A stretch of 64,000 bases of DNA from Vulcaniibacterium tengchongense. Lineage in GTDB: Bacteria; Pseudomonadota; Gammaproteobacteria; Xanthomonadales; Xanthomonadaceae. The stretch is taken from positions 1 through 64,000 of the forward strand of contig NZ_RKQN01000001.1 in the NCBI RefSeq assembly GCF_003814555.1. Direction: 5' to 3'. Below are positions 46,063 through 54,016 of the stretch, piece by piece; position 1 is the first letter of the stretch, and every line of letters starts with the position of its first letter. The position numbers and the translations under genes were made by a program. Under the pieces are notes generated by a model. The model saw nothing but the letters and a program-made list of their open reading frames with translations, was not told the origin of the DNA and did no database searches.

Positions 46063-46502
46063 GGGGTTGTCTCCGGGTGATGCGTGGGCTTTGCGATAGG
46101 AGTGGCCGATGCCGCGTCGGCGGCTGACCGGGATGCGCTTGCGCAGACGGTCAGGCTGGCGCCATCAGCGGGCATCGTGGTTGCCGCCCATTCCGAGAGG
46201 TCGGCGCGAGTGACGTAGTGGCCGTCCTTTGCCTGTGTCCGCTGTTTGGTGGCAATCGGGCTCAACAGCTTCCGTCCGCCTGCCGGCGGCCGGGTTACTT
46301 TCTTTTGCTGGCCCAAAAGAAAGTAACCAAAGAAAAGGGCCTTCCTCGACAAATCGATCTCGCTAGCGGAAAGCGCCTCGGGATTTTCCGACTCGCCATC
46401 CTGGCTCGGTCGGAAAACGGCGTGCATCCATGCACGCCGCCCTTCGGGTCTAGGGCGGCGGTCGGCTTTCGAAAGGCTGGAAACACCAGCGAAGTGCATG
46501 GC
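46063..46502. repeat. AT-richer dispersed repeat inserted between flgF and flgG
   Basis: This 440-base gap breaks an otherwise packed operon. Its core is a perfect 15-bp inverted repeat, GGTTACTTTCTTTTG (46293-46307) and CAAAAGAAAGTAACC (46314-46328), with a 6-base loop, followed by AAAGAAAAGGGC. Base content is visibly lower in GC than the surroundings. Elements of this look recur in Xanthomonadaceae spacers and are often mis-annotated as short hypothetical genes. Reading frames across it have no family features. On RNA the hairpin could pause transcription or set mRNA stability between flgF and flgG. Confidence 0.75.
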
Positions 46503-47252
46503 TTACCTCGACCCCAACAACGAATTCGCGCTGCGCGCGTTCTCGTCCACGCTCTGCAAGACGCGTACCTGCATCTCGAACTGGCGCGCGAGCTGGATCA
46601 TCGACACCAGCATCGAGCTGGCCTCGACGTTGCTGCCCTCGAGCATGCCCGCGGTCAGCGCCGGCCCCGCCGCCGGCGCCGGCGCCGGCGCGCCCGGCGC
46701 GGCGCGCATCAGGCCGTCGTCGCCGCGGATCAGGTCGGCGGTGCGCGCGGCGACGATCCGCAGGCGCCCGGCCTCGGCGATCGTCGACGCCGGCTGGCCC
46801 TGCGGCACGATCGAGATCGTGCCGTCGCCGGCGATGTCCAGGCTCTGGTGCGGCGGAATCGCCAGCGGCGCCCCGTCCGCGCCGAGCACCGGCCGGCCGG
46901 TGGCGGTGACCAGCAGCCCGTTCGGCGTCAGCCGCAGTTCGCCGGCGCGGGTGTAGGCCACGCCGCCGTCGCCGGCCTGCACCGCGAGCCAGCGCTCCGC
47001 GTGCAGGGCGACGTCGAGGTGGTTGCCGGTGACCACCTGCGCGCCGCGGCTGTCGTCCACGCCGAGCGTGCGGTGCGAAGCCGCCACCCGCGACGGCAGG
47101 CCGTCGCCGCGCACCGGCGCCGCGACGGTGCCGCTGAGCGTGGCCTGGAAGCCGACGGTGTCGGCGTTGGCCAGGTTGTGCGCCACCGACGCCTGCGTCT
47201 TCAGGGTGGCGCTGGCGCCGGTCATCGCGACGTACAGGGCGCGGTCGGTCAT
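46503..47252 (-). CDS. flgF: Flagellar proximal rod protein FlgF
   Basis: Proximal rod subunit of 249 residues. It starts MTDRALYVAMTGASATLKTQ with SVAHNLANADTVGFQATLSG, and ends MQVRVLQSVDENARSANSLL. An Ala/Pro-rich stretch near residue 195 is an insertion relative to most FlgF. The ATG at 47252 lies 28 bases after flgE. The stop is directly followed by the repeat spacer. Confidence 0.95.
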   Translation of the reverse strand: MTDRALYVAMTGASATLKTQASVAHNLANADTVGFQATLSGTVAAPVRGDGLPSRVAASHRTLGVDDSRGAQVVTGNHLDVALHAERWLAVQAGDGGVAYTRAGELRLTPNGLLVTATGRPVLGADGAPLAIPPHQSLDIAGDGTISIVPQGQPASTIAEAGRLRIVAARTADLIRGDDGLMRAAPGAPAPAPAAGPALTAGMLEGSNVEASSMLVSMIQLARQFEMQVRVLQSVDENARSANSLLGSR

Positions 47253-47280
47253 GGCGGCGGATTCCCGTCGGTCGGCCGCG

Positions 47281-48504
47281 TCAGCGGATGTTGATGATGG
47301 TCTGGGTGACCTGGTCCTGGGTCGAGATCATCTGCGCGTTGGCCTGGAAGTTGCGCTGCGCGGTGATCATGTTGACCAGCTGCTCGGTCAGATCGACCGT
47401 GGAGGCCTCGAGCGCGCCGGACTGCAGCTGGCCGAAATCGGCCGTGTCCGGGGCGCCGGTGCGCGGCGAGCCGGAGGCGTAGGTCTCGGCCCACAGGTTG
47501 TTGCCCTGCGGCTGCAGGCCCTGCGGATTGACGAACGTGGTCAGCGCGATCTGCCCCAGCGGCACGTCGGCGCCGTTGGAATAGCGCGCGAACACCACGC
47601 CGTCGGGGGAGATGCTGATCTCGTTGAGCTTGCCGGCGGCGTAGCCGTCCTGGCGGATGTCGCGCAGGGCGAAGGCCTCGCCGAACTGGGTCGAGCCGCC
47701 GAGGTCGACGGTGAGGTTCATCGGCGCGGCGCCGGTGCCCGGGGTGTACGCCGGCAGCGCGATCTGCGCCGGCGACGGGCTGACGAGCTGGCCGCCGGAG
47801 GAGAACTGCAGCGTGGCCGGGCCGCCGACCTGGGCGCCGTCGACGAAGTTGTAGACCTGCCACTCGTTGGCGTTGGCGGTCTTGACGAAGTACGAGGTCT
47901 GCACGTGGCCCACCCCGAGCGAGTCGTACACCGTGGTGCCGCCGCTGGAGGCGTTGTAGCTGTTCGGGTCGGCCGGGTCGAACGGCGCCGCCGTCGGCTG
48001 CGCGGCGTTGCCGGGCAGGCTGACCATCATGTCGACCGTGCCGGTGGCGCGCGGCGGGCTGGTGGTGGTGAGCAGCTGCAGGTCGGTGAGGCGGCCGACG
48101 TCGAAGCCGTCGCCGCTGGCGTTCGGCGCGAACACCTGCAGCCGCGCGCCGTCGGGGTTGACCACGTAGCCGTTGGCGTCGGTCTGGAAGTTGCCGGCGC
48201 GCGAATAGACGCGGGCGCCGTTCGCGCTCAGGGTGAAGAAGCCCTCGCCGTCGATGGCGATGTCGAGGTTGCGCCCGGTCGGGTCGATGTTGCCCTGCGA
48301 GAACTGCTGGGCGACGTTGCTCAGCCGCACGCCCGAGCCGATCGCGTTGCGCGACAGCCCGTAGGCGGTGGAGGAGAACAGGTCCGCGAACTCGGCGCGC
48401 GACTCCTTGAAGCCGGCGGTGTTGACGTTGGCGATGTTGTTCGCGGTGACGTTGAGGTCGGCGTTGGCCGCGTTGATGCCGGACAGCGATGTGTTGAAGC
48501 TCAT
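47281..48504 (-). CDS. flgE: Flagellar hook protein FlgE
   Basis: Hook subunit of 407 residues. It starts MSFNTSLSGINAANADLNVT and ANNIANVNTAGFKESRAEFA, and ends FQANAQMISTQDQVTQTIIN. The ATG at 48504 follows a spacer of 62 bases that holds a CTCCCGC-TC-GCGGGAG hairpin (48525-48540). Confidence 0.97.
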   Translation of the reverse strand: MSFNTSLSGINAANADLNVTANNIANVNTAGFKESRAEFADLFSSTAYGLSRNAIGSGVRLSNVAQQFSQGNIDPTGRNLDIAIDGEGFFTLSANGARVYSRAGNFQTDANGYVVNPDGARLQVFAPNASGDGFDVGRLTDLQLLTTTSPPRATGTVDMMVSLPGNAAQPTAAPFDPADPNSYNASSGGTTVYDSLGVGHVQTSYFVKTANANEWQVYNFVDGAQVGGPATLQFSSGGQLVSPSPAQIALPAYTPGTGAAPMNLTVDLGGSTQFGEAFALRDIRQDGYAAGKLNEISISPDGVVFARYSNGADVPLGQIALTTFVNPQGLQPQGNNLWAETYASGSPRTGAPDTADFGQLQSGALEASTVDLTEQLVNMITAQRNFQANAQMISTQDQVTQTIINIR

Positions 48505-48566
48505 GGGGCACTCCGGTTCGGGGCCTCCCGCTCGCGGGAGAGGGGGCGGGTTGGGGGGCGGGGCGT

Positions 48567-49235
48567 TCAGCGCACCCGCAGCACGTTGTCGAGCGTGGTC
48601 GTGCCCAGCCCGGCCAGGTCCAGGTACAGCCCGTCGGACCCGACGGTGACGCTCTGCACCGGCGCCTCGACGTAGGTGTCCAGCGCCTTCGACGCGCCGC
48701 TGGCATCGACGTAGGTGGCGGTGACGCCGTAGCGGCCGGCGGGCAGGCGCGTCCCGGCCGCGTCCAGGCCGTCCCATTCGAACGCGACCTCGCCGGACTG
48801 CGCGGCGGCGACGGCGATCCGGCGCACGCTCTGGCCGTTGCCGTCGCTGATCTCGAACGTGACCGTGCCCGCGCCGGGCGCCGCCACCGCGCCGGCGGCG
48901 CCGCCGCTGGCGCCGAGCGCGAGCTTGGCCGAGGGCACCAGCACGCTGCGCCCGATCAGGCTCGCGCCGCGCAGCACCTGGTCGGAGCCGAGCGAAGCGG
49001 TCACGCTTTCCAGCGTGCTCTGCAGCCCCTGGATGCCTTGGACGGTGGAGAACTGCGCCAGCTGGCCGAGGAATTCGCTGTTCTGCATGGGGTTGAGCGG
49101 GTCCTGGTGCTGCAGCTGCTCGGTCATCAGGCGCAGGAAGTCGGCCTGGCCGAGGGTGTCGGACTTCTTCTTGCCGGCATCGGCCGCGGCGGTGAGGCCG
49201 AGGCTGGCGTAGACGTCGGAGGCGATCGCGCTCAT
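48567..49235 (-). CDS. flgD: Flagellar hook cap protein FlgD
   Basis: Scaffold for hook assembly, 222 residues. The N-terminal export region contains LGQADFLRLMTEQLQHQDPL and NPMQNSEFLGQLAQFSTVQG, the family signature. The C-terminal part has FlgD Ig-like and tudor-like strands (VAFEWDGLDAAGTRLPAGRY). The ATG at 49235 is 23 bases after flgC. Confidence 0.96.
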   Translation of the reverse strand: MSAIASDVYASLGLTAAADAGKKKSDTLGQADFLRLMTEQLQHQDPLNPMQNSEFLGQLAQFSTVQGIQGLQSTLESVTASLGSDQVLRGASLIGRSVLVPSAKLALGASGGAAGAVAAPGAGTVTFEISDGNGQSVRRIAVAAAQSGEVAFEWDGLDAAGTRLPAGRYGVTATYVDASGASKALDTYVEAPVQSVTVGSDGLYLDLAGLGTTTLDNVLRVR

Positions 49236-49258
49236 CGGGGCGGGTTCCGGTGCGGGGC

Positions 49259-49666
49259 TCAGCGGCCCATGGACAGCGTGGCCACCGCCAGTTCCTTGGC
49301 GCTGTTGAACACCTCGACGTTGGCCTGGTAACTGCGCGAGGCGGAGATCAGGTCGACCATCTGCGCCACCGGGTCGATGTCGGGCGCGTACACGTAGCCC
49401 TGTTCGTCGGCGAGCGGATGGCCGGGCTCGTAGCGGCGCTGCGGCGCGGCGTCGCTCTGCGCGACCTCGACCACGCGCACGCCGGCCAGCGCCGGGTCGC
49501 CGGCCAGCGGCTCGGCGCGGAACACCGGGCGCAGCGCGCGGAAGGTCTCGTCGGGGCTGGCGGACACCGAATCGGCGTTGGCCAGGTTGCTGGCGACGGT
49601 GCTCAGCCGCACCGACTGCGCGGTCATCGCCGAGCCGGCGACGTCGAAGATGGGCAGGTTGCTCAT
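49259..49666 (-). CDS. flgC: Flagellar proximal rod protein FlgC
   Basis: Proximal rod subunit of 135 residues. It starts MSNLPIFDVAGSAMTAQSVR with STVASNLANADSV, and ends SYQANVEVFNSAKELAVATL. The ATG at 49666 lies 12 bases after flgB. Confidence 0.97.
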   Translation of the reverse strand: MSNLPIFDVAGSAMTAQSVRLSTVASNLANADSVSASPDETFRALRPVFRAEPLAGDPALAGVRVVEVAQSDAAPQRRYEPGHPLADEQGYVYAPDIDPVAQMVDLISASRSYQANVEVFNSAKELAVATLSMGR

Positions 49667-49678
49667 GGCGCGGCTCCT

Positions 49679-50038
49679 TTATTGGCCGGTGATCGCGGTC
49701 AGCATCGAGCGCACCTTGGACTCGACGAAGCTGAGCGAGGCGCGGTACTCGAGCGCCGCCTGGGCGAACGCGGCGCGTTCGCGCTCGGCGTCGACGGTGT
49801 TGCCGTCCTGGCTCGGCTGCGCGCCCGGGCGGGCATGGCGCGCCGCGCGCACGGCGGCGTCGACCGGCGCCTCGCCCGCCGCGCCGGGTTGCCCGGCGGC
49901 GCGCAGCGCGGCGGCGAAGTCCAGGTCCTGGGCCTGGTAGTTCGGCGTGTCGGCGTTGGCCAGGTTGGCGGCGAGCAACTGCAGGCGCTGCTCGCGCAGC
50001 GCCAGCGCGGTGCCGTGGATGCCAAGGAAGTCGGACAT
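49679..50038 (-). CDS. flgB: Flagellar proximal rod protein FlgB
   Basis: Proximal rod subunit of 119 residues. It starts MSDFLGIHGTALALREQRLQ and LLAANLANADTPNYQAQDLD, and ends KVRSMLTAITGQ. The ATG at 50038 is preceded by GGAGG four bases away. It heads the flgBCDEFGHIJKL run behind a sigma54 promoter. Confidence 0.97.
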   Translation of the reverse strand: MSDFLGIHGTALALREQRLQLLAANLANADTPNYQAQDLDFAAALRAAGQPGAAGEAPVDAAVRAARHARPGAQPSQDGNTVDAERERAAFAQAALEYRASLSFVESKVRSMLTAITGQ

Positions 50039-50068
50039 GGGGCCTCCGGGAGGTTCCCGCAGGCTCAG

Positions 50069-50083
50069 GCAAGCCGCGTGCCA
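50069..50083 (-). promoter_or_regulatory. Sigma54 promoter of the flgB operon
   Basis: The minus strand reads TGGCAC (50078-50083), 5 bases, TTGC (50069-50072), a perfect core match. It is nearly identical to the fliE site, including the G after TGGCAC. The start near 50057 leaves a leader of about 20 bases. The rest of the 129-base gap to cheV has a CGCCCCG/CGGGGCG hairpin. Confidence 0.88.
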
Positions 50084-50167
50084 GGGCGCCGCGCGGCGGC
50101 GACGCGCCGGGTACGGCGCGGCGCTCGACCCGCCGCCGTTCCCGCCCCGCGCCCGGGGCGCCGGCGG

Positions 50168-51091
50168 TCATCCCAGCGCCGTCACCCGCGCGGCCACGCG
50201 CTGCGCCAGCTCGTGCTCCGAGTACTTCGGCACGAAGTCGTCCGCGCCCACGCGCTCGACCATGGCCTGGTTGAACACGCCCGAGAGCGAGGTGTGCAGC
50301 AGCACGAACAACGGCGCCAGCGCCGGGTCGCGACGGATTTCCGTCGTCAGGGTGTAGCCGTCCATCGCCGGCATCTCGATGTCGGAGATGACCATCGCGT
50401 AGCGCTCGTGCGGGCGCACCCCGGCCTGGGCCAGCTGCTGCAGGTGCTCCAGGGCCTGGCGGCCGTCGGAGAGCAGGGTCGCGCCGAGGCCGAGCTGCTC
50501 CAGCACCGAACGGATCTGGTTGCGCGCGACGCGCGAGTCGTCCACCACCAGCACCTCGCGCGGCGCGCCCGGGGCGGCGTCCGCGGCCAGCGGCGCGATG
50601 CGGTCGGCGTCGCTGGCGCGCGGCGCGGATTCGGCCAGCACGCTCTCCACGTCGATCAGCTGGATCAGCTCGCCGTGGTGGCGGGTCACGCCGGTGAGGT
50701 AGTGGTGGTCGGCGCCGGTGTCCGGCGGCGGCAGGATGTCCTCCACCGCGATGTTGACGATCCGGTCCACCGCCGAGACCAGGAAGCCCTGCACCGAGCG
50801 GTTGAACTCGGTCACCACCAGATACGGCGGCGCCGGGTCGTGGCCGTGGCCGATCGCCCGCGCCAGGTCCAGCACCGGGATGCTGCGCCCGCGCACGTCG
50901 GCCGCGCCGCTGAACGCCGGCGGCAGCTGCGGCAGGGTGAACAGCGGCGGCCGCGGCAGCACTTCCTGCACCTTGAACACGTTGACGCCAAAAAGCTGAC
51001 GCGAGCCGAGACGGAACAGCAGCAGCGCCAGCCGGTTGTGGCCGGCGAGGCGGGTGCGCTGGTCGATGCGGTCGAGCAGGTCCTGGCTCAT
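50168..51091 (-). CDS. cheV: Chemotaxis coupling protein with receiver domain, CheV
   Basis: Adaptor of 307 residues with an N-terminal CheW-like domain (LFRLGSRQLFGVNVFKVQEV) and a C-terminal receiver (EVLVVDDSRVARNQIRSVLE; acceptor in MVISDIEMPAMDGYTL; lysine in FVPKYSEHEL). CheV couples receptors to CheA and may act as a phosphate sink. The start MSQDLLDRIDQRTRLAGHNR matches the family, which fixes the ATG at 51091. A sigma28-type promoter ends only 8 bases before this ATG, so the mRNA may lack a leader. Confidence 0.95.
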   Translation of the reverse strand: MSQDLLDRIDQRTRLAGHNRLALLLFRLGSRQLFGVNVFKVQEVLPRPPLFTLPQLPPAFSGAADVRGRSIPVLDLARAIGHGHDPAPPYLVVTEFNRSVQGFLVSAVDRIVNIAVEDILPPPDTGADHHYLTGVTRHHGELIQLIDVESVLAESAPRASDADRIAPLAADAAPGAPREVLVVDDSRVARNQIRSVLEQLGLGATLLSDGRQALEHLQQLAQAGVRPHERYAMVISDIEMPAMDGYTLTTEIRRDPALAPLFVLLHTSLSGVFNQAMVERVGADDFVPKYSEHELAQRVAARVTALG

Positions 51092-51098
51092 GCCGGGG

Positions 51099-51125
51099 TT
51101 GTCGGCGCGTCCGCGCGGGACTTGA
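51099..51125 (-). promoter_or_regulatory. Sigma28 (FliA) promoter of cheV, nearly leaderless
   Basis: The minus strand reads TCAAGTCC (51118-51125), 11 bases, GCCGACAA (51099-51106). The -10 box has one mismatch to GCCGATAA. The start would fall at about 51092-51095, zero to three bases before the cheV ATG. Confidence 0.7.
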
Positions 51126-51133
51126 GGCCGGGT

Positions 51134-51230
51134 CTCCCCGGAAAGTGCAAGAAGCCCCTCTTCGGCGAGCTGGAGAAGCGGTCCAGCGCCCGCGCCCGCT
51201 TGCGAGCGCGGGTCGGGTGGGGCGGAGTCG
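51134..51230. repeat. Intergenic repeat in the cheV-flgA divergent region
   Basis: Contains CCCGCTTGCGAGCGCGGG-like inverted sequence (51191-51210) followed by GTCGGGTGGGGCG, close to the GCGGGGTTGGGCCGAGGGCG tail of the 30872-30910 repeat. It separates the cheV and flgA promoters. Confidence 0.5.
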
Positions 51231-51252
51231 CCCTCGCGACCCCGACGGCCCG

Positions 51253-51268
51253 CGGCACGCTTCCTGCA
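51253..51268 (+). promoter_or_regulatory. Sigma54 promoter of flgA
   Basis: The plus strand reads CGGCACG, 4 bases, CTGCA, so GG and GC are 10 bases apart and most consensus positions (TGGCACG-N4-TTGCA) are met. The start near 51279 leaves a leader of about 23 bases with GGGAG before the flgA ATG. Confidence 0.72.
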
Positions 51269-51301
51269 GGCTCGCCTCCGTTCGCACCAAGGGAGCGCAC
51301 G

Positions 51302-51910
51302 ATGCATCCACGGCGTAGGCCCGCGCTCGCGTGGCCGGGAGCGATGGCGGGAATTGCCGCCGGCGGGCTGCTGGCCGCCACGGCGGCGGCGACCGGCTTC
51401 CAGCCGCCCGAAACGATCCGCGCCGCCGCCCTGGCCGCGCTCGGCGGCCGTGCCGCCGGGGTCGAGGTCGCGCCGCAGCTGCGCATGCCGCGCTGTGCGC
51501 AGGCGCTGCAGGCGCGCGCGATGGGCCCCGCGTCGGTCGAGGTGCGTTGCGGGGATGCGCCCGGCTGGCGCCTGTTCGTGCCGGTGCGGCTGCAACGCGG
51601 CGAGGCCCCGCCCGCGACCGCAGCCGAGCCCGGCGACGCGGCGGCCCCTAGCGCAGCGGCCTCCGGGCCGCCCGCCGGCCGCCGCCTGCCCGTGTTCGCC
51701 CCGGCGGCCGAGCCGGCCGGCGCCGAACTGCTGCGCCGCGGCGACCCGGTGGTGCTGGTCTCGCGCATCGCCGGCGCCGAGGTGCGCGGCAGCGGCCGCG
51801 CGCTCGGGCCGGGCCGGCTCGGCGCCACGGTCAGCGTCGAGAACGTCGGCTCGCGCCGTATCATCCGCGGGCGGGTGGTCGCCGCGGGCACGGTCGAGGT
51901 GCTGCCGTGA
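51302..51910 (+). CDS. flgA: Flagellar P-ring assembly chaperone FlgA
   Basis: Periplasmic chaperone for FlgI, 202 residues. A signal peptide reaches about residue 32 (LLAATAAATG). The C-terminal SAF-type part has LLRRGDPVVLVSRIAGAEVR and GARVSVEN-like GATVSVENVGSRRIIRGRVV. The start MHPRRRPALAW follows GGGAG. An Ala/Pro stretch near 110-130 is an insertion. It is the first gene of the plus-strand group flgA-flgM-flgN-kinase. Confidence 0.93.
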   Translation: MHPRRRPALAWPGAMAGIAAGGLLAATAAATGFQPPETIRAAALAALGGRAAGVEVAPQLRMPRCAQALQARAMGPASVEVRCGDAPGWRLFVPVRLQRGEAPPATAAEPGDAAAPSAAASGPPAGRRLPVFAPAAEPAGAELLRRGDPVVLVSRIAGAEVRGSGRALGPGRLGATVSVENVGSRRIIRGRVVAAGTVEVLP

Positions 51911-51919
51911 GCGGAACCC

Positions 51920-51946
51920 TCAAGTTTCCCCGGCGCCGGCCGCTAC
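51920..51946 (+). promoter_or_regulatory. Sigma28 (FliA) promoter of flgM
   Basis: The plus strand reads TCAAGTTT (51920-51927), 11 bases, GCCGCTAC (51939-51946). The -35 box has one mismatch to TAAAGTTT and the -10 box shares GCCGCTA with fliC. It lies between flgA and flgM, so FlgM can be made both from the flgA promoter and under FliA control, the usual feedback arrangement. Confidence 0.82.
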
Positions 51947-51977
51947 CGGGGCCGAACGAGCTTCCCAGGAGCCAGCC

Positions 51978-52298
51978 ATGACCCACAAGATCGACGGCGC
52001 CCTGCCGCCGCTGGCGCGTCCGGCCGATGCCGCCGCCGGTACCGCGGCGCGCGCGCGCGCCGGCGCCGAACGCGAGCAGCCGGTCGCGGCCGCGTCCGCC
52101 GCCGGCGACCAGATGCGCCTGACCGGCGACGCCGCCGGGCTGCAGGCGCTGGAGCGCGAACTCGGCGCGGCCCCGGCCGGCATCGACGTGGCCAAGGTGA
52201 ACGGCATCCGCGCCGCGCTCGCCGACGGCAGCTACCGCGTCGATCCGCAGGCGATCGCCGAGCGCATGCTCGCCCTCGAGACCGACCTGGCGCGGTGA
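51978..52298 (+). CDS. flgM: Anti-sigma28 factor FlgM
   Basis: Binds and inhibits FliA until the hook is complete, then is exported. It has 106 residues. The N-terminal half is unstructured and Ala-rich; the C-terminal FliA-binding helices read IDVAKVNGIRAALADGSYRV and DPQAIAERMLALETDL. The ATG at 51978 has AGGAG seven bases upstream. Its stop overlaps the flgN start (GTGA). Confidence 0.94.
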   Translation: MTHKIDGALPPLARPADAAAGTAARARAGAEREQPVAAASAAGDQMRLTGDAAGLQALERELGAAPAGIDVAKVNGIRAALADGSYRVDPQAIAERMLALETDLAR

Positions 52299-52633
52299 GC
52301 GAGGGCGCGCACCCGCTCGACGCGCTCGAACGGGCCCTGCGCGACGAGCGCCGGGCGCTGCTCGAGCACGACGCCGAGGCGCTGCTGGCCGCGACCGCGG
52401 CCAAGCTCGCGGCGCTGCGCCAAGCCGAGGGCTGGCCGCCGGATCCGGCCGCGCGCGAACGCGTGCAGGCGTTGAGCGAGCTCAACCAGGCCAACGGCGC
52501 GCTGCTGGCGCGGCGCCGGCGCGAAGTGAACTGGACCCTGCGCCAGCTCGGCCGGATCGAGGCCGGCAGCGTGTACGATGCCAACGGACAGACCGGCGCC
52601 CGCCCGCAGGCGCGCTGTCTCGGAGTGGGATGA
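52295..52633 (+). CDS. flgN: Flagellar export chaperone FlgN
   Basis: Chaperone for the junction proteins FlgK and FlgL. The 112-residue helical protein has LDALERALRDERRALLEHDA and ELNQANGALLARRRREVNWT. The GTG at 52295 overlaps the flgM stop. The last 15 residues (QTGARPQARCLGVG) are not conserved. Its stop overlaps the ATG of the kinase gene, so the kinase is translationally tied to the flagellar late genes. Confidence 0.9.
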   Translation: MSEGAHPLDALERALRDERRALLEHDAEALLAATAAKLAALRQAEGWPPDPAARERVQALSELNQANGALLARRRREVNWTLRQLGRIEAGSVYDANGQTGARPQARCLGVG

Positions 52634-53871
52634 ACGAAACCGGCCAGCCAAGCGCGCCCTGGAGCGACGACATGCTGTGGGCGGTGTCGATGGACGACAC
52701 CGCGACGCTGCTGCTCGACGGCAGCGGCGCGCTGGTGCACGGCAACGACGCCGCGCGCGTGCTGGCGCTGCGGCTGCGGCCCGATGCCGCCGAACCCGAC
52801 CTCGCCGCCTTGCTCGCCTGCGTGCCCGAGCAGGGCTGGCGCATCGCCTGCCGCGACGGCCGCTGGATCGGCGAGATCGCCGTGCCCGAACGCGGCCTGG
52901 TGCTGGAGATCAAGGCGTTCGCCGGCCGCGCCGGCGGGCGCGAGCGCCGCTTGGTGACGGTGAGCGACGTGTCGGCGCGTTCGGCCCGCGAAGGCGAACT
53001 GCAGCGCCGCCACGACGAGCTGCTCTCGACCTACGACCGCCTCGCCAGCGCCCAGGAGCAGCTGCTGCAATCGGAGAAGATGGCCTCGATCGGCCAGCTC
53101 GCCGCCGGCGTCGCCCACGAGATCAACAACCCGATCGGCTACGTCCATTCCAACATCGGCACCCTGCAGGAGTACGTCGGCGCGCTGCTGACCCTGATCG
53201 AGCACTACGCCAACGCCTTGCAGTCCGACGACCCCGCCGCGGCGCGCCCGGCGCTGCGCCAGTTGCGCGAGCGCCTGGACGTGGACTTCATCGTCGGCGA
53301 CGTGCCCAAGCTGCTGGAGGAATCGCGCGAGGGCATCGAGCGGGTGACCAAGATCGTGCAGGACCTCAAGGAGTTCTCGCACGTCGAGCGCGACGAGCCG
53401 ATGCGCCCGTCCGACCTGCGCCGCGGCCTGGAATCCACGCTCAACATCGTCTGGAACGACCTCAAGTACAAGGCCAGGGTCGAGAAGCACTACCAGGACG
53501 CGCCGCCGGTGGAATGCCACCTGTCGGAGATCAACCAGGTCTTCATGAACCTGCTGATCAACGCCGGCCAGGCCATCGCCGAGCGCGGCATCATCACCCT
53601 GGCGATGGGCTGCGAAGGCGACGAGGTGTGGGTCAGCATCGCCGACACCGGCTGCGGCATCCCCGAAGAATCGCTGCAGCGCATCTTCGACCCGTTCTAC
53701 ACCACCAAGCCGATCGGCCGCGGCACCGGCCTTGGCCTCGCCATCGCCTACCGCATCGTCGCCAAGCACCACGGCCGCATCGAGGTCTCGAGCAAGGTGG
53801 GCCAGGGCAGCACCTTCCGCGTCGTGCTGCCGGTCGCGCAACCCAAGTTGTCGCGGCCGCGGGCGGGCTGA
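52630..53871 (+). CDS. Soluble sensor histidine kinase co-transcribed with flgMN
   Basis: Cytoplasmic kinase of 413 residues with no membrane segment. A PAS-like N-terminal domain (about 15-115) leads to a coiled coil and an H box SIGQLAAGVAHEINNP with H163. The ATPase has MNLLINAGQA (N box), DTGCGIPEES (G1) and GRGTGLGLAIAYRIV (G2). The H box type resembles NtrB/RavA-like kinases. It faces the GGDEF-EAL-REC gene at 54017-55750 tail to tail, so that receiver is the best guess for its partner; VemR is another. In Xanthomonas a PAS kinase (RavA/RavS) sits by ravR in a comparable setting. Confidence 0.9.
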   Translation: MNETGQPSAPWSDDMLWAVSMDDTATLLLDGSGALVHGNDAARVLALRLRPDAAEPDLAALLACVPEQGWRIACRDGRWIGEIAVPERGLVLEIKAFAGRAGGRERRLVTVSDVSARSAREGELQRRHDELLSTYDRLASAQEQLLQSEKMASIGQLAAGVAHEINNPIGYVHSNIGTLQEYVGALLTLIEHYANALQSDDPAAARPALRQLRERLDVDFIVGDVPKLLEESREGIERVTKIVQDLKEFSHVERDEPMRPSDLRRGLESTLNIVWNDLKYKARVEKHYQDAPPVECHLSEINQVFMNLLINAGQAIAERGIITLAMGCEGDEVWVSIADTGCGIPEESLQRIFDPFYTTKPIGRGTGLGLAIAYRIVAKHHGRIEVSSKVGQGSTFRVVLPVAQPKLSRPRAG

Positions 53872-53980
53872 GCGGGTCGCCCGCCGCGTTCCGCCGCCCT
53901 GGCGTCCCTGGCGGGAATCCAGCGCCGCCCGGCGAACCGGGCCGCCGGATCCGCGGCGCGGCAGCGAGCCAGCCAGGCGC

Positions 53981-53998
53981 AGCCGGCGATCGCCGGCG
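53981..53998. other. Palindrome between convergent genes
   Basis: GCCGGCGATCGCCGGC (53982-53997) is a perfect 16-base palindrome in the 145-base gap between the kinase and the GGDEF-EAL-REC gene. It could form a hairpin on either transcript, but neither strand shows a T run, so a terminator call is only tentative. Confidence 0.4.
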
Positions 53999-54016
53999 AG
54001 GCCGCCCGTCCGGCGC

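Noticed and set aside
46059-46499. 146-codon minus-strand frame between flgF and flgG
   Set aside because: It runs through the dispersed repeat, has no domain, and resembles the spurious proteins commonly called from such repeats in Xanthomonadaceae.
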